Positions 50,084 through 60,493 of a DNA stretch of 64,000 bases are shown piece after piece. The notes beneath the pieces are model-generated. The model was not told where the DNA came from. It saw only the letters and a list, made by a program, of their open reading frames with translations, and did not search any database. A program made the position numbers and the translations under genes. Every line of letters begins with the position of its first letter. The stretch's first letter is position 1. This DNA comes from Myxococcales bacterium (GTDB lineage Bacteria; Myxococcota_A; Polyangia; Nannocystales; Nannocystaceae), in contig JACKDW010000021.1 of NCBI GenBank assembly GCA_020633295.1, forward strand, positions 1-64,000, given 5' to 3'.

Positions 50084-51094
50084 ATGCGCACCTCGATCCT
50101 CGGCGAGCCCGTCCATCTCCCCCCCGCGGCGCAGGTCTCGGACGGCTGGGCCAGCTTCGTCGGTCGCCTGCAGGAGTTCATCGACATGCTCCCGGTGCTC
50201 GGGATCGCGCTGGCGATCGTGCTCGCCTTCGGCGCGCTCTCGTCGCTGCTGCGGCGCTGGGACGGGCTGTTCCGGTTCGTGAGCCGGAATCAGCTGCTGC
50301 GCTCGGTCATCCGCAACCTCGTCGCCACGCTCGTGCTGCTGGTCGGCGTGCTGCTGGCGCTCGAGATCCTCGACGCGACGAAGTTCGTCGGCGCGCTGCT
50401 CGGCGCCGCGGGCGTGGTCGGGCTCGCGCTCGGCTTCGCCTTCAAGGACATCGTCGAGAATTACCTGGCGAGCGTGCTGCTCGCGGTGCGCCGACCGTTT
50501 CGAATCCGCGACGCGGTCGACATCGACGGCCACGTCGGCAAGGTGATGGCGCTCAACACCCGCGCGACCGTGCTCATGACCTTCGAGGGCAACCACGTGC
50601 GCCTGCCCAACGCGATGGTGTTCAAGGCGGTCATCACCAACTTCACGCGCAACCCGATGCGGCGCTTCTCGTTCACGGTGGGCGCCGGCACGAGCGTCGA
50701 GCTCACGGCCGCGCAGGCGCTCGGCCTGGCGACGCTCGCGGCGATGGAGGGGGTCGCGGACGAGCCCGCGCCGTTCTCCGTGATCACCGAGCTCGGCGAC
50801 TCGACCGTCGCGATCGAGTTCCGCGGCTGGGTCGATCAGGCCCAGTTCAACTTCGAGAAGGTGCGCGGCGAGGCGATGCGACGCGTCAAGGTCGCGTTCG
50901 ACGAGGCGAGCATCGAGATGCCGGAGCCGACCTACCGGGTCCTGATGCCGCGCGCCGACGGGGGCGAGCCGCCCGCGCCGGCGAAGCCCGCGCCGACCGA
51001 GGCCGCGCCCGACCTCCGCGCCGACGACGACATCGACCGGCAGATGGATCGGGACGACGCGTCCGAGCTCGGGAGCAACCTGCTCCACGGCTGA
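50084..51094 (+). CDS. small-conductance mechanosensitive channel (MscS family)
   Basis: 336 residues. Three membrane helices: about 32-55 (MLPVLGIALAIVLAFGALSSLL), 80-100 (LVATLVLLVGVLLALEIL) and the pore helix (FVGALLGAAGVVGLALGFAFKDIVENYLASVLL) with the MscS Gly/Ala packing pattern. Then the beta domain (FRIRDAVDIDGHVGKVMALNTRATVL, LPNAMVFKAVITNF) and a Pro/Ala/Asp-rich tail. It opens on membrane tension to release solutes. ATG 50069 is an alternative start. Confidence 0.93.
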   Translation: MRTSILGEPVHLPPAAQVSDGWASFVGRLQEFIDMLPVLGIALAIVLAFGALSSLLRRWDGLFRFVSRNQLLRSVIRNLVATLVLLVGVLLALEILDATKFVGALLGAAGVVGLALGFAFKDIVENYLASVLLAVRRPFRIRDAVDIDGHVGKVMALNTRATVLMTFEGNHVRLPNAMVFKAVITNFTRNPMRRFSFTVGAGTSVELTAAQALGLATLAAMEGVADEPAPFSVITELGDSTVAIEFRGWVDQAQFNFEKVRGEAMRRVKVAFDEASIEMPEPTYRVLMPRADGGEPPAPAKPAPTEAAPDLRADDDIDRQMDRDDASELGSNLLHG

Positions 51095-51110
51095 GCCGCG
51101 CGCCCGCGCG

Positions 51111-52985
51111 TCACAGGTTGTTGAGCGCCTGGCAGCGCAGCGCGGCTCGCTCCGCGTCCTCGTGCTCCGCGGTCGCGAGGTGCTCCCACACGAAGGCGTC
51201 GTCGGGGGTCCGCGTGTACCAGCCGAGGTTGGCGAGCTCGACGTTAAGGCGCGCGGCGGCGCACTGGGCGACGGCCTGGGCGTCGATCGTGTCGCCGCGG
51301 CCCAGGAGCTCGAGCAGCGCCGCGGCGTCGGTGATGTGCTGACCGCGGACGACGATGGGCAGCGCGCCCGCGAGCGTCTCCGTCAACGCGGCGGCCCCGT
51401 CGACCGCGTCGCAGCGCCGCTGCGGGAGGCCGACCGGCGCGCCCGCGGGCTGGTCGAGCGTGAACGGCGGCTCGTCGGGCGCGAGGTAGACGTGCGAGGT
51501 GTAGAGCTGCTCGTGGCTGGAGCCCTCGACGCCGGGGAAGCGGAGCTCGACGACGTAGGCGTCGTAGCCCTCGCCCGAACTCTCGAGCGCGAGCTCGTAG
51601 GTCCGCGGCGCGGCGGCCTCGAGCGGCGTCGGCTCCCACGCGCCGCCGATCGTGTCGAAGCGGAAGTCCGGCAGCTCGGGGTTGTGCGCCGACCACAGCA
51701 CGACGCTCGCGGGCTCCTGGTCCGCTTTGATCGTGACTACGCCGTCTCGCAGCGACTCGGTCAGCGTCGGGCGCGGCTGCCCGGCGAGGATCACCTGGTA
51801 CCAGGCGATGAGCCCGGAGAGGTTCTCGTCGAGGTTCTTGTCGAGGCCGTGCGACTCGTTGGGGATGATCCGCTGGGTGGCCTCGCCCGGGATCCGGTCG
51901 AGGAAGCCGCGCGCGGCGTCGGGCAGGAAGAACTCGTCACCGCTGGCCTGAAGGACATAATGCGGCATCGTCAGCGCGTCGCGGTAATTGATCAGGTCGA
52001 CGACGCCGCGCAGGAAGTAGCCCTCGGGCGCGCGGATCTCCTGCAGGATGTGCTCGTTGACGTAGGAGCCCGTGGCCTCGGCGAACTCGCCGTAGCGGGT
52101 GAACATGGTCTCGGCGAGCTGGCCCAGCTCGAGCGCGGGGAACACCCCGGGCACCACGGCCTCGACGCGATCGTCGGCGGCCGCCGTCAGCCACGCGGTC
52201 GCGCCGCGCTTGGAGAAGCCGGTGACGATGAAGCCGTCGGGCGCGTGCCCGAGCGTCTCCTTGAGGAAGGCCTGCGTCGTGTCCATGGCGCGCACGGAGG
52301 CCTTGGTCATGGGGAAGTAGGCGGCCCAGGTGGGGTCCTGGGTGTCCATGGCCTTGCGCCACGAGTAGGCGACGAGATCATCCTCCTTCATGGGCTCGGG
52401 GCGATCGGGCGCGGTCGTGGGCTGCGCGGGGATCTGCCCGAGCACGACGACGGGCGAGCCGGTGTCGCGCGCGACCTGGACGAGCAGCGCGACCTCGGCC
52501 ATGACCGGGAGCTCCGCCGACACGCTGCCGCCGACGATCACGAGGTGGGCTTTGCTCGTCGTGATCTCCTCGGGGACGATGATCGTCATCCAGTGGTTCC
52601 ACACGCCGGGCGTGATCTCGCCCTCGGGGCGCCAGCGCAGGGAGTCCATCTGGATGTTGTAGAGCGTGTAGCCGACGCCCGAGGACTCGCTGTCGAGCGC
52701 GTAGCTGTACTCCGGGTCGACGTCCTGGACGTACTCCCGGAGGCGCGCGACGCTCCCGGTGACCTCCGGCCACGGCGTCGTCGCGGTCAGCGGCTGGGTG
52801 TCCTCAGGGTCAGGAGGGCACTGGAGCGCGGGCTCCTCGCTGGAGTCCCCCGAGGTCGCGCCGGAGGTGCCGGTCGCGTCGGTCGTCGTCTCGTCGGTGT
52901 CCTCGCCCGCGTCCGGGGCGGACGCGCACGCGGTGACGGTGAGCAGGGACAGGCTGACTCCAAACGCTGCAGCTCGATGACGCAT
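51111..52985 (-). CDS. PqaA-type (PhoPQ-activated) lipoprotein, alpha/beta hydrolase
   Basis: 624 residues from ATG 52985. Lipobox SLLTVTACASAPD, an acidic Thr-rich linker, then the PhoPQ-activated pathogenicity-related fold: LREYVQDVDPEYSYAL, YNIQMDSLRWRPE, HWMTIIVPEE, nucleophile region TGFSKRGATAWL, acid in LQASGDEFFLPDA and His in NESHGLDKN. The family is a divergent serine hydrolase of the envelope, substrate unknown. No PhoPQ system is near. Confidence 0.92.
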   Translation of the reverse strand: MRHRAAAFGVSLSLLTVTACASAPDAGEDTDETTTDATGTSGATSGDSSEEPALQCPPDPEDTQPLTATTPWPEVTGSVARLREYVQDVDPEYSYALDSESSGVGYTLYNIQMDSLRWRPEGEITPGVWNHWMTIIVPEEITTSKAHLVIVGGSVSAELPVMAEVALLVQVARDTGSPVVVLGQIPAQPTTAPDRPEPMKEDDLVAYSWRKAMDTQDPTWAAYFPMTKASVRAMDTTQAFLKETLGHAPDGFIVTGFSKRGATAWLTAAADDRVEAVVPGVFPALELGQLAETMFTRYGEFAEATGSYVNEHILQEIRAPEGYFLRGVVDLINYRDALTMPHYVLQASGDEFFLPDAARGFLDRIPGEATQRIIPNESHGLDKNLDENLSGLIAWYQVILAGQPRPTLTESLRDGVVTIKADQEPASVVLWSAHNPELPDFRFDTIGGAWEPTPLEAAAPRTYELALESSGEGYDAYVVELRFPGVEGSSHEQLYTSHVYLAPDEPPFTLDQPAGAPVGLPQRRCDAVDGAAALTETLAGALPIVVRGQHITDAAALLELLGRGDTIDAQAVAQCAAARLNVELANLGWYTRTPDDAFVWEHLATAEHEDAERAALRCQALNNL

Positions 52986-53132
52986 CGCCGGATGGTGGCA
53001 GATGCCACCAGCCGGCGAAACCGCGCGAGGCGGGCTCGTCAACGCCGATGCATACACAACGAGTCATTTGCGCAACATGAACAACAGGGATTACTCGGCG
53101 TGCGCGTCCCAGCGTGACGTGGACCGTCGGCG

Positions 53133-54296
53133 CTAGCCGGCGCGGACGTCGAGCAGTCGATCGAGCAGCGGATCGAGCAGCGCGCGGCCCCGCAGCGCGC
53201 GGACCCAGCGATCGGGGATCGCCAGCGCGCCCTCGCGGACGCCCGCGAGCCCGCCCGCGATCGCGGCGGTGGTGTCGGTGTCGTGCCCGAGCGCGACCGC
53301 GGCCTTGACGACATGCTCGTAGGGACCGGACTCGAGCGCCAGCCTCGCGGAGTGCAGGCTGTCGACGACGTAGCCGCCGCCGCCGCCTGCCGGCGCGCGC
53401 GCGGGGTCGACCGCGCGCAGCTCCGCGGGCGCGCCGCCGCGACGCGCCCACAGCTCCGCGCCTTGACGCGTCGCCTCCGACCAGGCCGCGCCGGTCTCGG
53501 CGCCCTCGAGCAGCCGGCGCGCGAACAGGCAGTAGAGCCCGCAGCAGAGCTGGCTGCGCGCGTGCCCGTGCGTCGGCAGCGAGGACCGGGTGGCGTCGTC
53601 GAAGAGCGCCGCGTCGTCCCCCCGGTGCCAGAGCGCGAGCGGGAGCACGCGCATGAGCGCGCCGTTGCCGTTGGCGTGCTCGTCCGCCGGGCCGCTGCGC
53701 GACGCTGGTGTCCCGAGAGACAGCTCCGTCAGGGCCTCGCGCGTCTGCACGCCGATGTCGAACACGCGCCCGTCGACCGCGAGGTAGCCGTCCTCCCACC
53801 AGCGGAGCAGGCGCGCGCCGAGGTCGTCGAGATCGAGCTCGCCGCGCGCGAGCAGCGAGGCGAGCAGACACAGCGCCTGCGCGCCGTCGTCGGACCACGT
53901 GCCGGGCGGCACGCCGTCGTGGGCGCGGCGAAAGCCCGCGGGCGGCGTGAACTCGATCGCGGCGCGCGGGGGCAGCTCGCGGGGCCCGTGGAATTCGTAG
54001 GGCACGCCGAGCGCGTCGCCGACGAGCAGACCGAGCAGGCCGCCCTCGACCTGATCGGCGAGCCCGGCCGGCGTGATGCAGGTCGGCGCGACGCCGCCCG
54101 CCGCGGGCTCACCCGCGCCCCGGTTCGCGCCCTCGTCGACGACTTCGTCGTCAACCTCGTCCTCGTCGCACGCGGCGGACATCGTCGCGAACTCGCGCCG
54201 CGCCCCGTCGTCGAGGCGCGCCCACCAGCGCTCGACCTGGGCGCGCGCCTCCCCCGTGAGCCCCTGGACCAGCCGGGGCGGCAACTCGCTCTCCAC
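53133..54296 (-). CDS. ADP-ribosylglycohydrolase family protein
   Basis: 387 residues from GTG 54296 (CACAGT lies 6 nt upstream). About 70 acidic residues precede the fold. The ARH/DraG core has LLVGDALGVPYEF, GTWSDDGAQALCLLASLL (first metal acids), HANGNGALMRVLPLA and GHDTDTTAAIAGGLAG (second metal acids). It should remove ADP-ribose from proteins or ADP-ribosyl compounds using Mg2+. No ADP-ribosyltransferase is adjacent. Confidence 0.92.
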   Translation of the reverse strand: MESELPPRLVQGLTGEARAQVERWWARLDDGARREFATMSAACDEDEVDDEVVDEGANRGAGEPAAGGVAPTCITPAGLADQVEGGLLGLLVGDALGVPYEFHGPRELPPRAAIEFTPPAGFRRAHDGVPPGTWSDDGAQALCLLASLLARGELDLDDLGARLLRWWEDGYLAVDGRVFDIGVQTREALTELSLGTPASRSGPADEHANGNGALMRVLPLALWHRGDDAALFDDATRSSLPTHGHARSQLCCGLYCLFARRLLEGAETGAAWSEATRQGAELWARRGGAPAELRAVDPARAPAGGGGGYVVDSLHSARLALESGPYEHVVKAAVALGHDTDTTAAIAGGLAGVREGALAIPDRWVRALRGRALLDPLLDRLLDVRAG

Positions 54297-54610
54297 GTCT
54301 TGACTGTGCTCGGCGTGGGCGCGCCGGACAACCGTCGGCGGCGTGAGGCGACGGCGCGCGGCCGCGCGACAAGGCGCGCGGAGATCGGGGTATGATCGGA
54401 CCTCGCGGCGGAGCTCGCCGCGGTGCGAACGACGAGCCGAGTGCGCTCGACTCGAGGAGCGAGACGCGCGAGCCCGCGGCGGTGAGCGATCGACAGTCGT
54501 TCGCTCGCCGTGACGCCGACGCAGCGCGAGGTGCTCGAGGTGTGCGCTCCGAGCTCGCCCGCGACGCGCGGCCGAGCCGTGGGGTCTGGCTCGGGGTCGG
54601 GCGACGCGCG
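54297..54610. other. intergenic region without a visible gene
   Basis: About 314 bp between two minus-strand genes. Several frames are open but their translations are Arg/Ala-rich without family features. A palindrome-poor, CG-rich stretch; nothing else supported. Confidence 0.4.
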
Positions 54611-55585
54611 TCAGATGCGGACGACGACGCCGAGCATGGGCCCGCCGAGCGCCACGGTCCCGACCTGCAGGTGCTCGTAGCCGGCGAACAGCTCGACGCG
54701 TCGGATCGTGATCCCGGCGGTCCCGCGCACGCGCCAGTAGAAGGTCCCCGGCATGCGCCCGCCCTCGCCGCCGAGGCCGATCGAGATCGGCTTCATCGGC
54801 TGAACCTCGAGCCAGGCCGACGCGAAGCTGTAGCCGACGGTCGCGGCCTGGCTCGGCTCGGGGACCCCGGGATCGATCATCACGCTGGGGCCGGCGCCGA
54901 CGTGCAGCCGCAGGCCCTCGGTGCCGACGCTGAGGCCGGCCTTGGCGTCGCCGACGACGAGGTGATCGTGGATGTCGAACTCGTGGAAGTAGCTCCACGA
55001 GGTGTTGAGCTCGAAGAGCCCGACCATGAGGCGCGACTGGAGGCCGCCGCGCGCGATGTTGGTCGGCAGGAACGCGCCCTCGAGGCCGACGCGGAAGGAC
55101 CACGGGCGCCCCGCCGGCGCGCGCGCCGGCAGGGCGCCGAGCTCGAGCTCATGCGCGCGCTCACCAACCTGCTCCTCGAGCCAGAAGACCTCGCCGCGGC
55201 CCCCGCCCTCGTAGGGGTAGGGGCGGTAGCGCATCCGCGAGCGCCGGGGCGGCGGGCGCTCGCCGCCGTACGACCCGCCCCCGCCGCCGTCGCTCGCCCC
55301 GGACACCATGGCGCCGACGATCGAGAGCAGCAGCCGGGCGCCCTCGCCGTCGCCGCTGTCGCCGCTGTCGCCGTCGCGTGAGCTCGAGCTCGATCTCGAG
55401 CTCGAGCTGCCGCTCGCCTCGCGCTGCGCCTGATCGAGCCGTCCGCCCGCCGCGGCCGGCGCCGACGCGAACACGAGCCCGAGGGCCGCGAGCGCCCCAC
55501 ACCACAGGCCCGGTGACCTCGGCCGGCGCGCGCGCGAGCGAGCGACGCGAGCGCGCGCGCGAAGGAGCTGAAGACGGGCACCCAC
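54611..55585 (-). CDS. outer-membrane beta-barrel-like protein
   Basis: 324 residues from GTG 55585. Signal region (LWCGALAALGLVFASAPAAAGG), a low-complexity Ser/Asp/Gly stretch (SSSSRSSSSS, GDSGDSGDGEG) and a C-terminal ~200 residues of alternating strands (SFRVGLEGAFLP, LRLHVGAGPSVMID, ISIGLGGEGGRMPG, ITIRRVELFAGYEHL, GGPMLGVVVRI) typical of a small barrel. The start is uncertain because upstream coding-like sequence overlaps the divergent HD gene. Function unknown. Confidence 0.7.
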   Translation of the reverse strand: MGARLQLLRARARVARSRARRPRSPGLWCGALAALGLVFASAPAAAGGRLDQAQREASGSSSSRSSSSSRDGDSGDSGDGEGARLLLSIVGAMVSGASDGGGGGSYGGERPPPRRSRMRYRPYPYEGGGRGEVFWLEEQVGERAHELELGALPARAPAGRPWSFRVGLEGAFLPTNIARGGLQSRLMVGLFELNTSWSYFHEFDIHDHLVVGDAKAGLSVGTEGLRLHVGAGPSVMIDPGVPEPSQAATVGYSFASAWLEVQPMKPISIGLGGEGGRMPGTFYWRVRGTAGITIRRVELFAGYEHLQVGTVALGGPMLGVVVRI

Positions 55586-55696
55586 GCCGTCGTGACGCCC
55601 GCGGACGGCCCGCAATTCAGGGCGCGGAACAATTTGTCGGCGCGCGCCCGCCCGGTGGGTGTTGGTTCGCGTGAGGGTGCAGGGCCCACGCCCGCG

Positions 55697-56188
55697 ATGA
55701 CCATGGAACTCGAGCTCCTCGACCTGTTGACGGACCTCCGCGGGGTTATGCAAGATCCCCGGTACCACCCCGAGCGCGACGCGCTCTACCACTCGTTGCA
55801 GACCTTCCAGCTCGCTCACCGCGCGACCGACGACCGCCAGCTGTGGGCGACCGCGCTGCTGCACGACGTCGGCAAGGCGTTCGCGCCGCGCGAGCACGAG
55901 CGCGCGGGGGCGCGCGCGCTCGAGGGCCTGGTCGCGCCGCGCGTGGTCTGGCTGGTCGAGCACCACCTCGACCTGCTTCGCCACCCCCGACGCACGCGCC
56001 GGCGCTACCGCGGTGATCCGCGGCTCCGCGATCTCGAGCTGCTGCGCCGCTGGGATCTCGGCGGCCGAGACCCGCGCGCGCGCGTGCTCTCGCCGCGCGC
56101 CGCGATCGCGATCCTCATGCGAGACCCCCACAGCCTGCAGGCCGAGCGCCTGACCGTTGAGACCGATGCGCGGGAGGGCCAGCGATGA
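55697..56188 (+). CDS. HD-domain metal-dependent phosphohydrolase
   Basis: 163 residues (second ATG at 55703). YHSLQTFQLA gives the first His, WATALLHDVGKAF the HD pair, and VWLVEHHLDLLRH the later His residues, so the metal site looks complete. Such small HD proteins dephosphorylate nucleotides or tRNA ends. It is followed within 30 bp by an HTH gene and a nucleotidyltransferase, hinting at a shared nucleotide-related process. Confidence 0.88.
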   Translation: MTMELELLDLLTDLRGVMQDPRYHPERDALYHSLQTFQLAHRATDDRQLWATALLHDVGKAFAPREHERAGARALEGLVAPRVVWLVEHHLDLLRHPRRTRRRYRGDPRLRDLELLRRWDLGGRDPRARVLSPRAAIAILMRDPHSLQAERLTVETDAREGQR

Positions 56189-56216
56189 CGCGCGACGCAC
56201 GGTCTACTGGCCCGAC

Positions 56217-56609
56217 ATGGAGCGGGTCCCGGCGACGTCGGCGCTGTGGTCGGCGGCCGAGGACGCGGCGCGCCAGCAGCTCGCCCGCCGGCGCGCGCGC
56301 GCGGTCCGGCTCGCGATCGCGACGGCGCTGACGGCTCGCCAGCGCGAGGCGATCGAGCTGTACTTCTTCGAGGGGCTCTCGCAGCAGGCGATCGCGCGCC
56401 GCCTCGGCGTCAGCCAGCAGGTGATCCACCGGCGGATCCACGGCGCGCGGCGAGGCGGACGTCAGGTCGGCGGCGCGCTCGCGCGGCTGCGCGCCGCGCT
56501 GCGCCGCGAGCTCATGCCTGTCTCACACGACACTTTTTTCGAGCTCGAGATCGGGAACGAGCTCGAGACCGAGGCCGGGGCCGCGCCCCGCTCCGACGCC
56601 GCGCCGTGA
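56217..56609 (+). CDS. sigma-70 region 4-like HTH protein
   Basis: 130 residues from ATG 56217 (56157 also possible and would overlap the HD gene). The core ALTARQREAIELYFFEGLSQQAIARRLGVSQQVIHRRIHGARR is a sigma region 4/LuxR-type helix-turn-helix, and no region 2 is present, so it is not a full sigma factor. It probably binds DNA as a small regulator. Located between HD and nucleotidyltransferase genes. Confidence 0.85.
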   Translation: MERVPATSALWSAAEDAARQQLARRRARAVRLAIATALTARQREAIELYFFEGLSQQAIARRLGVSQQVIHRRIHGARRGGRQVGGALARLRAALRRELMPVSHDTFFELEIGNELETEAGAAPRSDAAP

Positions 56610-56622
56610 TCGCGCTACGCCC

Positions 56623-57417
56623 ATGCCACGCCGAACCAACAAGCACAAGCGACGACGACACCGCCCCGAACACCGCGTCCCCGAGCGCCTGCTGCTCGCG
56701 GAGGCGGCGGCGCGCCTCATGTACGAGGAGGGCGTCCAGCAGTACCTGACGGCCAAGCGCATCGCGTCGCGCCGGCTGCTCGGTCGACAGGGCGCGCGCG
56801 CGGCCTGCTTCAAGCCCCACGAGCTGCCGTCCAACGGCGAGATCCGGCGAGCGCTGCTGCGCGTCGCCGAGCTCGCCGAGGGGCCCCGACGACGAGCGCG
56901 GCTGTTCGCCATGCGCGTGGTCGCGCTCGAGACGATGCGCGGACTCTCCCAGCTCTCGCCGCGCTTGATCGGCTCGGTCGCGAGCGGGCACGTGCGCCGC
57001 GGCAGCGACATCGACCTGCACGTGTTCACGCCCGGCGACGCCGCGTCGACCCCGGACGCGGGCCCGCTGGTGTCGCGGCTCACCGCGCTCGCGTGGCCGC
57101 ACACGCTGCGGACCGTCGTGATCCGCAAGTTCGGGCAGCTCCGGGAATTCACCCACGTCGACGTCGACCGCGGCTTCCGTGTCGAGCTCTCGGTCTACCC
57201 GCTCGCGGACCTGCGCGCGGTACAGCGCAGCAGCGTCGACGGGCGCCCGATCGATCGCGTCAGCGCGCCCCGCCTGCGCGCGCTGATCGAGCTCGAGCAC
57301 GCGGACGAGTGGGCCCGCTACTTGGAGACCGGCGCGCTGCCGGAGCTCGCGTCGCTGCTCGCGGGCGACGACGAGGCGCCAGGGCCCTACGACGGGCTGC
57401 TGGCTGACCAGGGCTGA
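56623..57417 (+). CDS. nucleotidyltransferase-fold protein
   Basis: 264 residues, starting 13 bp after the HTH gene. A basic N-terminus (NKHKRRRHRPEH), a helical region with LYEEGVQQYLTAKR-like pattern, and the catalytic loop LIGSVASGHVRRGSDIDLHVF holding the GS and DxD of the polymerase-beta nucleotidyltransferase fold; a further acid lies in DRGFRVELSVYPL. It should move a nucleotide onto RNA, protein or a small molecule; the target is not evident. Confidence 0.85.
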   Translation: MPRRTNKHKRRRHRPEHRVPERLLLAEAAARLMYEEGVQQYLTAKRIASRRLLGRQGARAACFKPHELPSNGEIRRALLRVAELAEGPRRRARLFAMRVVALETMRGLSQLSPRLIGSVASGHVRRGSDIDLHVFTPGDAASTPDAGPLVSRLTALAWPHTLRTVVIRKFGQLREFTHVDVDRGFRVELSVYPLADLRAVQRSSVDGRPIDRVSAPRLRALIELEHADEWARYLETGALPELASLLAGDDEAPGPYDGLLADQG

Positions 57418-57541
57418 CGACGCGCGCGCGGGATGGCGGGTGATCCCGCGGCCTCGAAGATGCCCCTCGAGACACACGATTGTGACACGCTCGCGCGGCG
57501 CGGGATCGAGCCGCGCGCGGCGGCGCGTCGCCGGGCTGCGG

Positions 57542-57553
57542 TACACTGCACGC
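57542..57553 (+). promoter_or_regulatory. leaderless-type -10 (TACACT-N6-GTG)
   Basis: TACACT at 57542-57547 is exactly 6 nt before GTG 57554, which sets the start of the hybrid kinase. Confidence 0.55.
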
Positions 57554-59413
<1,860 letters not shown>

Positions 59414-59501
59414 TCGGCCTGGCCGGCGCCGCGCCGCGACGCGTGGTCGCGGCGCAGACGCTCGCGTCGCCAGCGTCCCCGTGAAATACTCGACGGCAGC
59501 C

Positions 59502-60428
59502 ATGCTCGACTTGAGGCTCCCCGCTGACGCCGCGACGCTCACGCTCGCGACCGTCGCCGCCATCAGCGACCAGCCGACGCACCCGCGCGTCCGCGACTAC
59601 CTCGACGTCGTCGCGCGCGAGCTCGGCGCGACGCCGCCGGCGCCCGACGTCGCGGCGCCCGACCCCGAGGCGCTGGCGGCCGCAGTCAACGACGACGACG
59701 CCCGCGAGGCGACGCTGCAGCGCCTGCTGATCGCGGCGATGCTCGTGCCGCCGCTGACCGGCGAGCGCGTGGCGCAGCTCGAGCGCTACGCCGCGGCGCT
59801 CGGGCGCGCGCGCGAGCCCGCGCTGCTCGATCTTCGCCGCCTCGTCCGCGGCCGCAAGCGCGCCCTGACGATGGGGCTGATGGGTCGCTTCCCGCCCCTG
59901 GATCGGATGAAGCGCGCGTGGCGGGGCGGCTCGTGGGGGGCGCGCTGGCGCATGATGAAGGCCTTCGCGCGCCTCGCCGACGGGCGCACGGCCGCGCGCT
60001 ACGTCGCGCTGGGCGAGCTGCCCGACGAGACGCTGGGCCGCCGGTTCTTCGAACACTGCCGCGCGCACGACTTCCCGCTGCCCGGAGAGCGGCGCGGCCT
60101 GCCCGAGCCCGGGGTGTTCCACGACATGGGTCACGCGCTGCTCGGGCACGACACCGACATCATCGGCGAGACGCGGATGGCGGGCTTCGAGGCCGGGACG
60201 ATGGGGCCGCAGGGCTTCGTCATGCTCGAGTTCACGCTGCTGCTGTTCAACCTCGGCGCGCCGCTGCCGACCGACGCCGAGCCCCAGGTCGACAAGGTCG
60301 ACATCCCGTCGCTGTTCGACGCGTTCGCGCGGGGGCGCGCGAGCAGCCTCGACGTGCTGCGCTGGGACCCCTGGGAGGACGTCGAGACGCCGGTCGCCGA
60401 GCTGCGCGCGCGCTACCAGATCGCCTGA
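59502..60428 (+). CDS. Coq4-like metal-site protein with TerB-like N-terminus
   Basis: 308 residues from ATG 59502. An all-helical N-terminal ~120 residues (DAREATLQRLLIAAMLVPPLTGERVAQLERYAA) resembles TerB. The C-terminal part carries FHDMGHALLGHDTDIIGETRMAGFEAG, which matches the HDxxH...G..E metal motif of Coq4, a ubiquinone-pathway protein; LEFTLLLFNLGAPLPTDAEP follows. A quinone- or lipid-linked role is inferred. Whether it acts with the bd oxidase is open. Confidence 0.7.
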   Translation: MLDLRLPADAATLTLATVAAISDQPTHPRVRDYLDVVARELGATPPAPDVAAPDPEALAAAVNDDDAREATLQRLLIAAMLVPPLTGERVAQLERYAAALGRAREPALLDLRRLVRGRKRALTMGLMGRFPPLDRMKRAWRGGSWGARWRMMKAFARLADGRTAARYVALGELPDETLGRRFFEHCRAHDFPLPGERRGLPEPGVFHDMGHALLGHDTDIIGETRMAGFEAGTMGPQGFVMLEFTLLLFNLGAPLPTDAEPQVDKVDIPSLFDAFARGRASSLDVLRWDPWEDVETPVAELRARYQIA

Positions 60429-60493
60429 GCGCGCGCCCTGCTCCTGCCCCTGCGCGCGCGACGAGCCGCGCGGCCCGAGCTCCGGGCAGCGCC

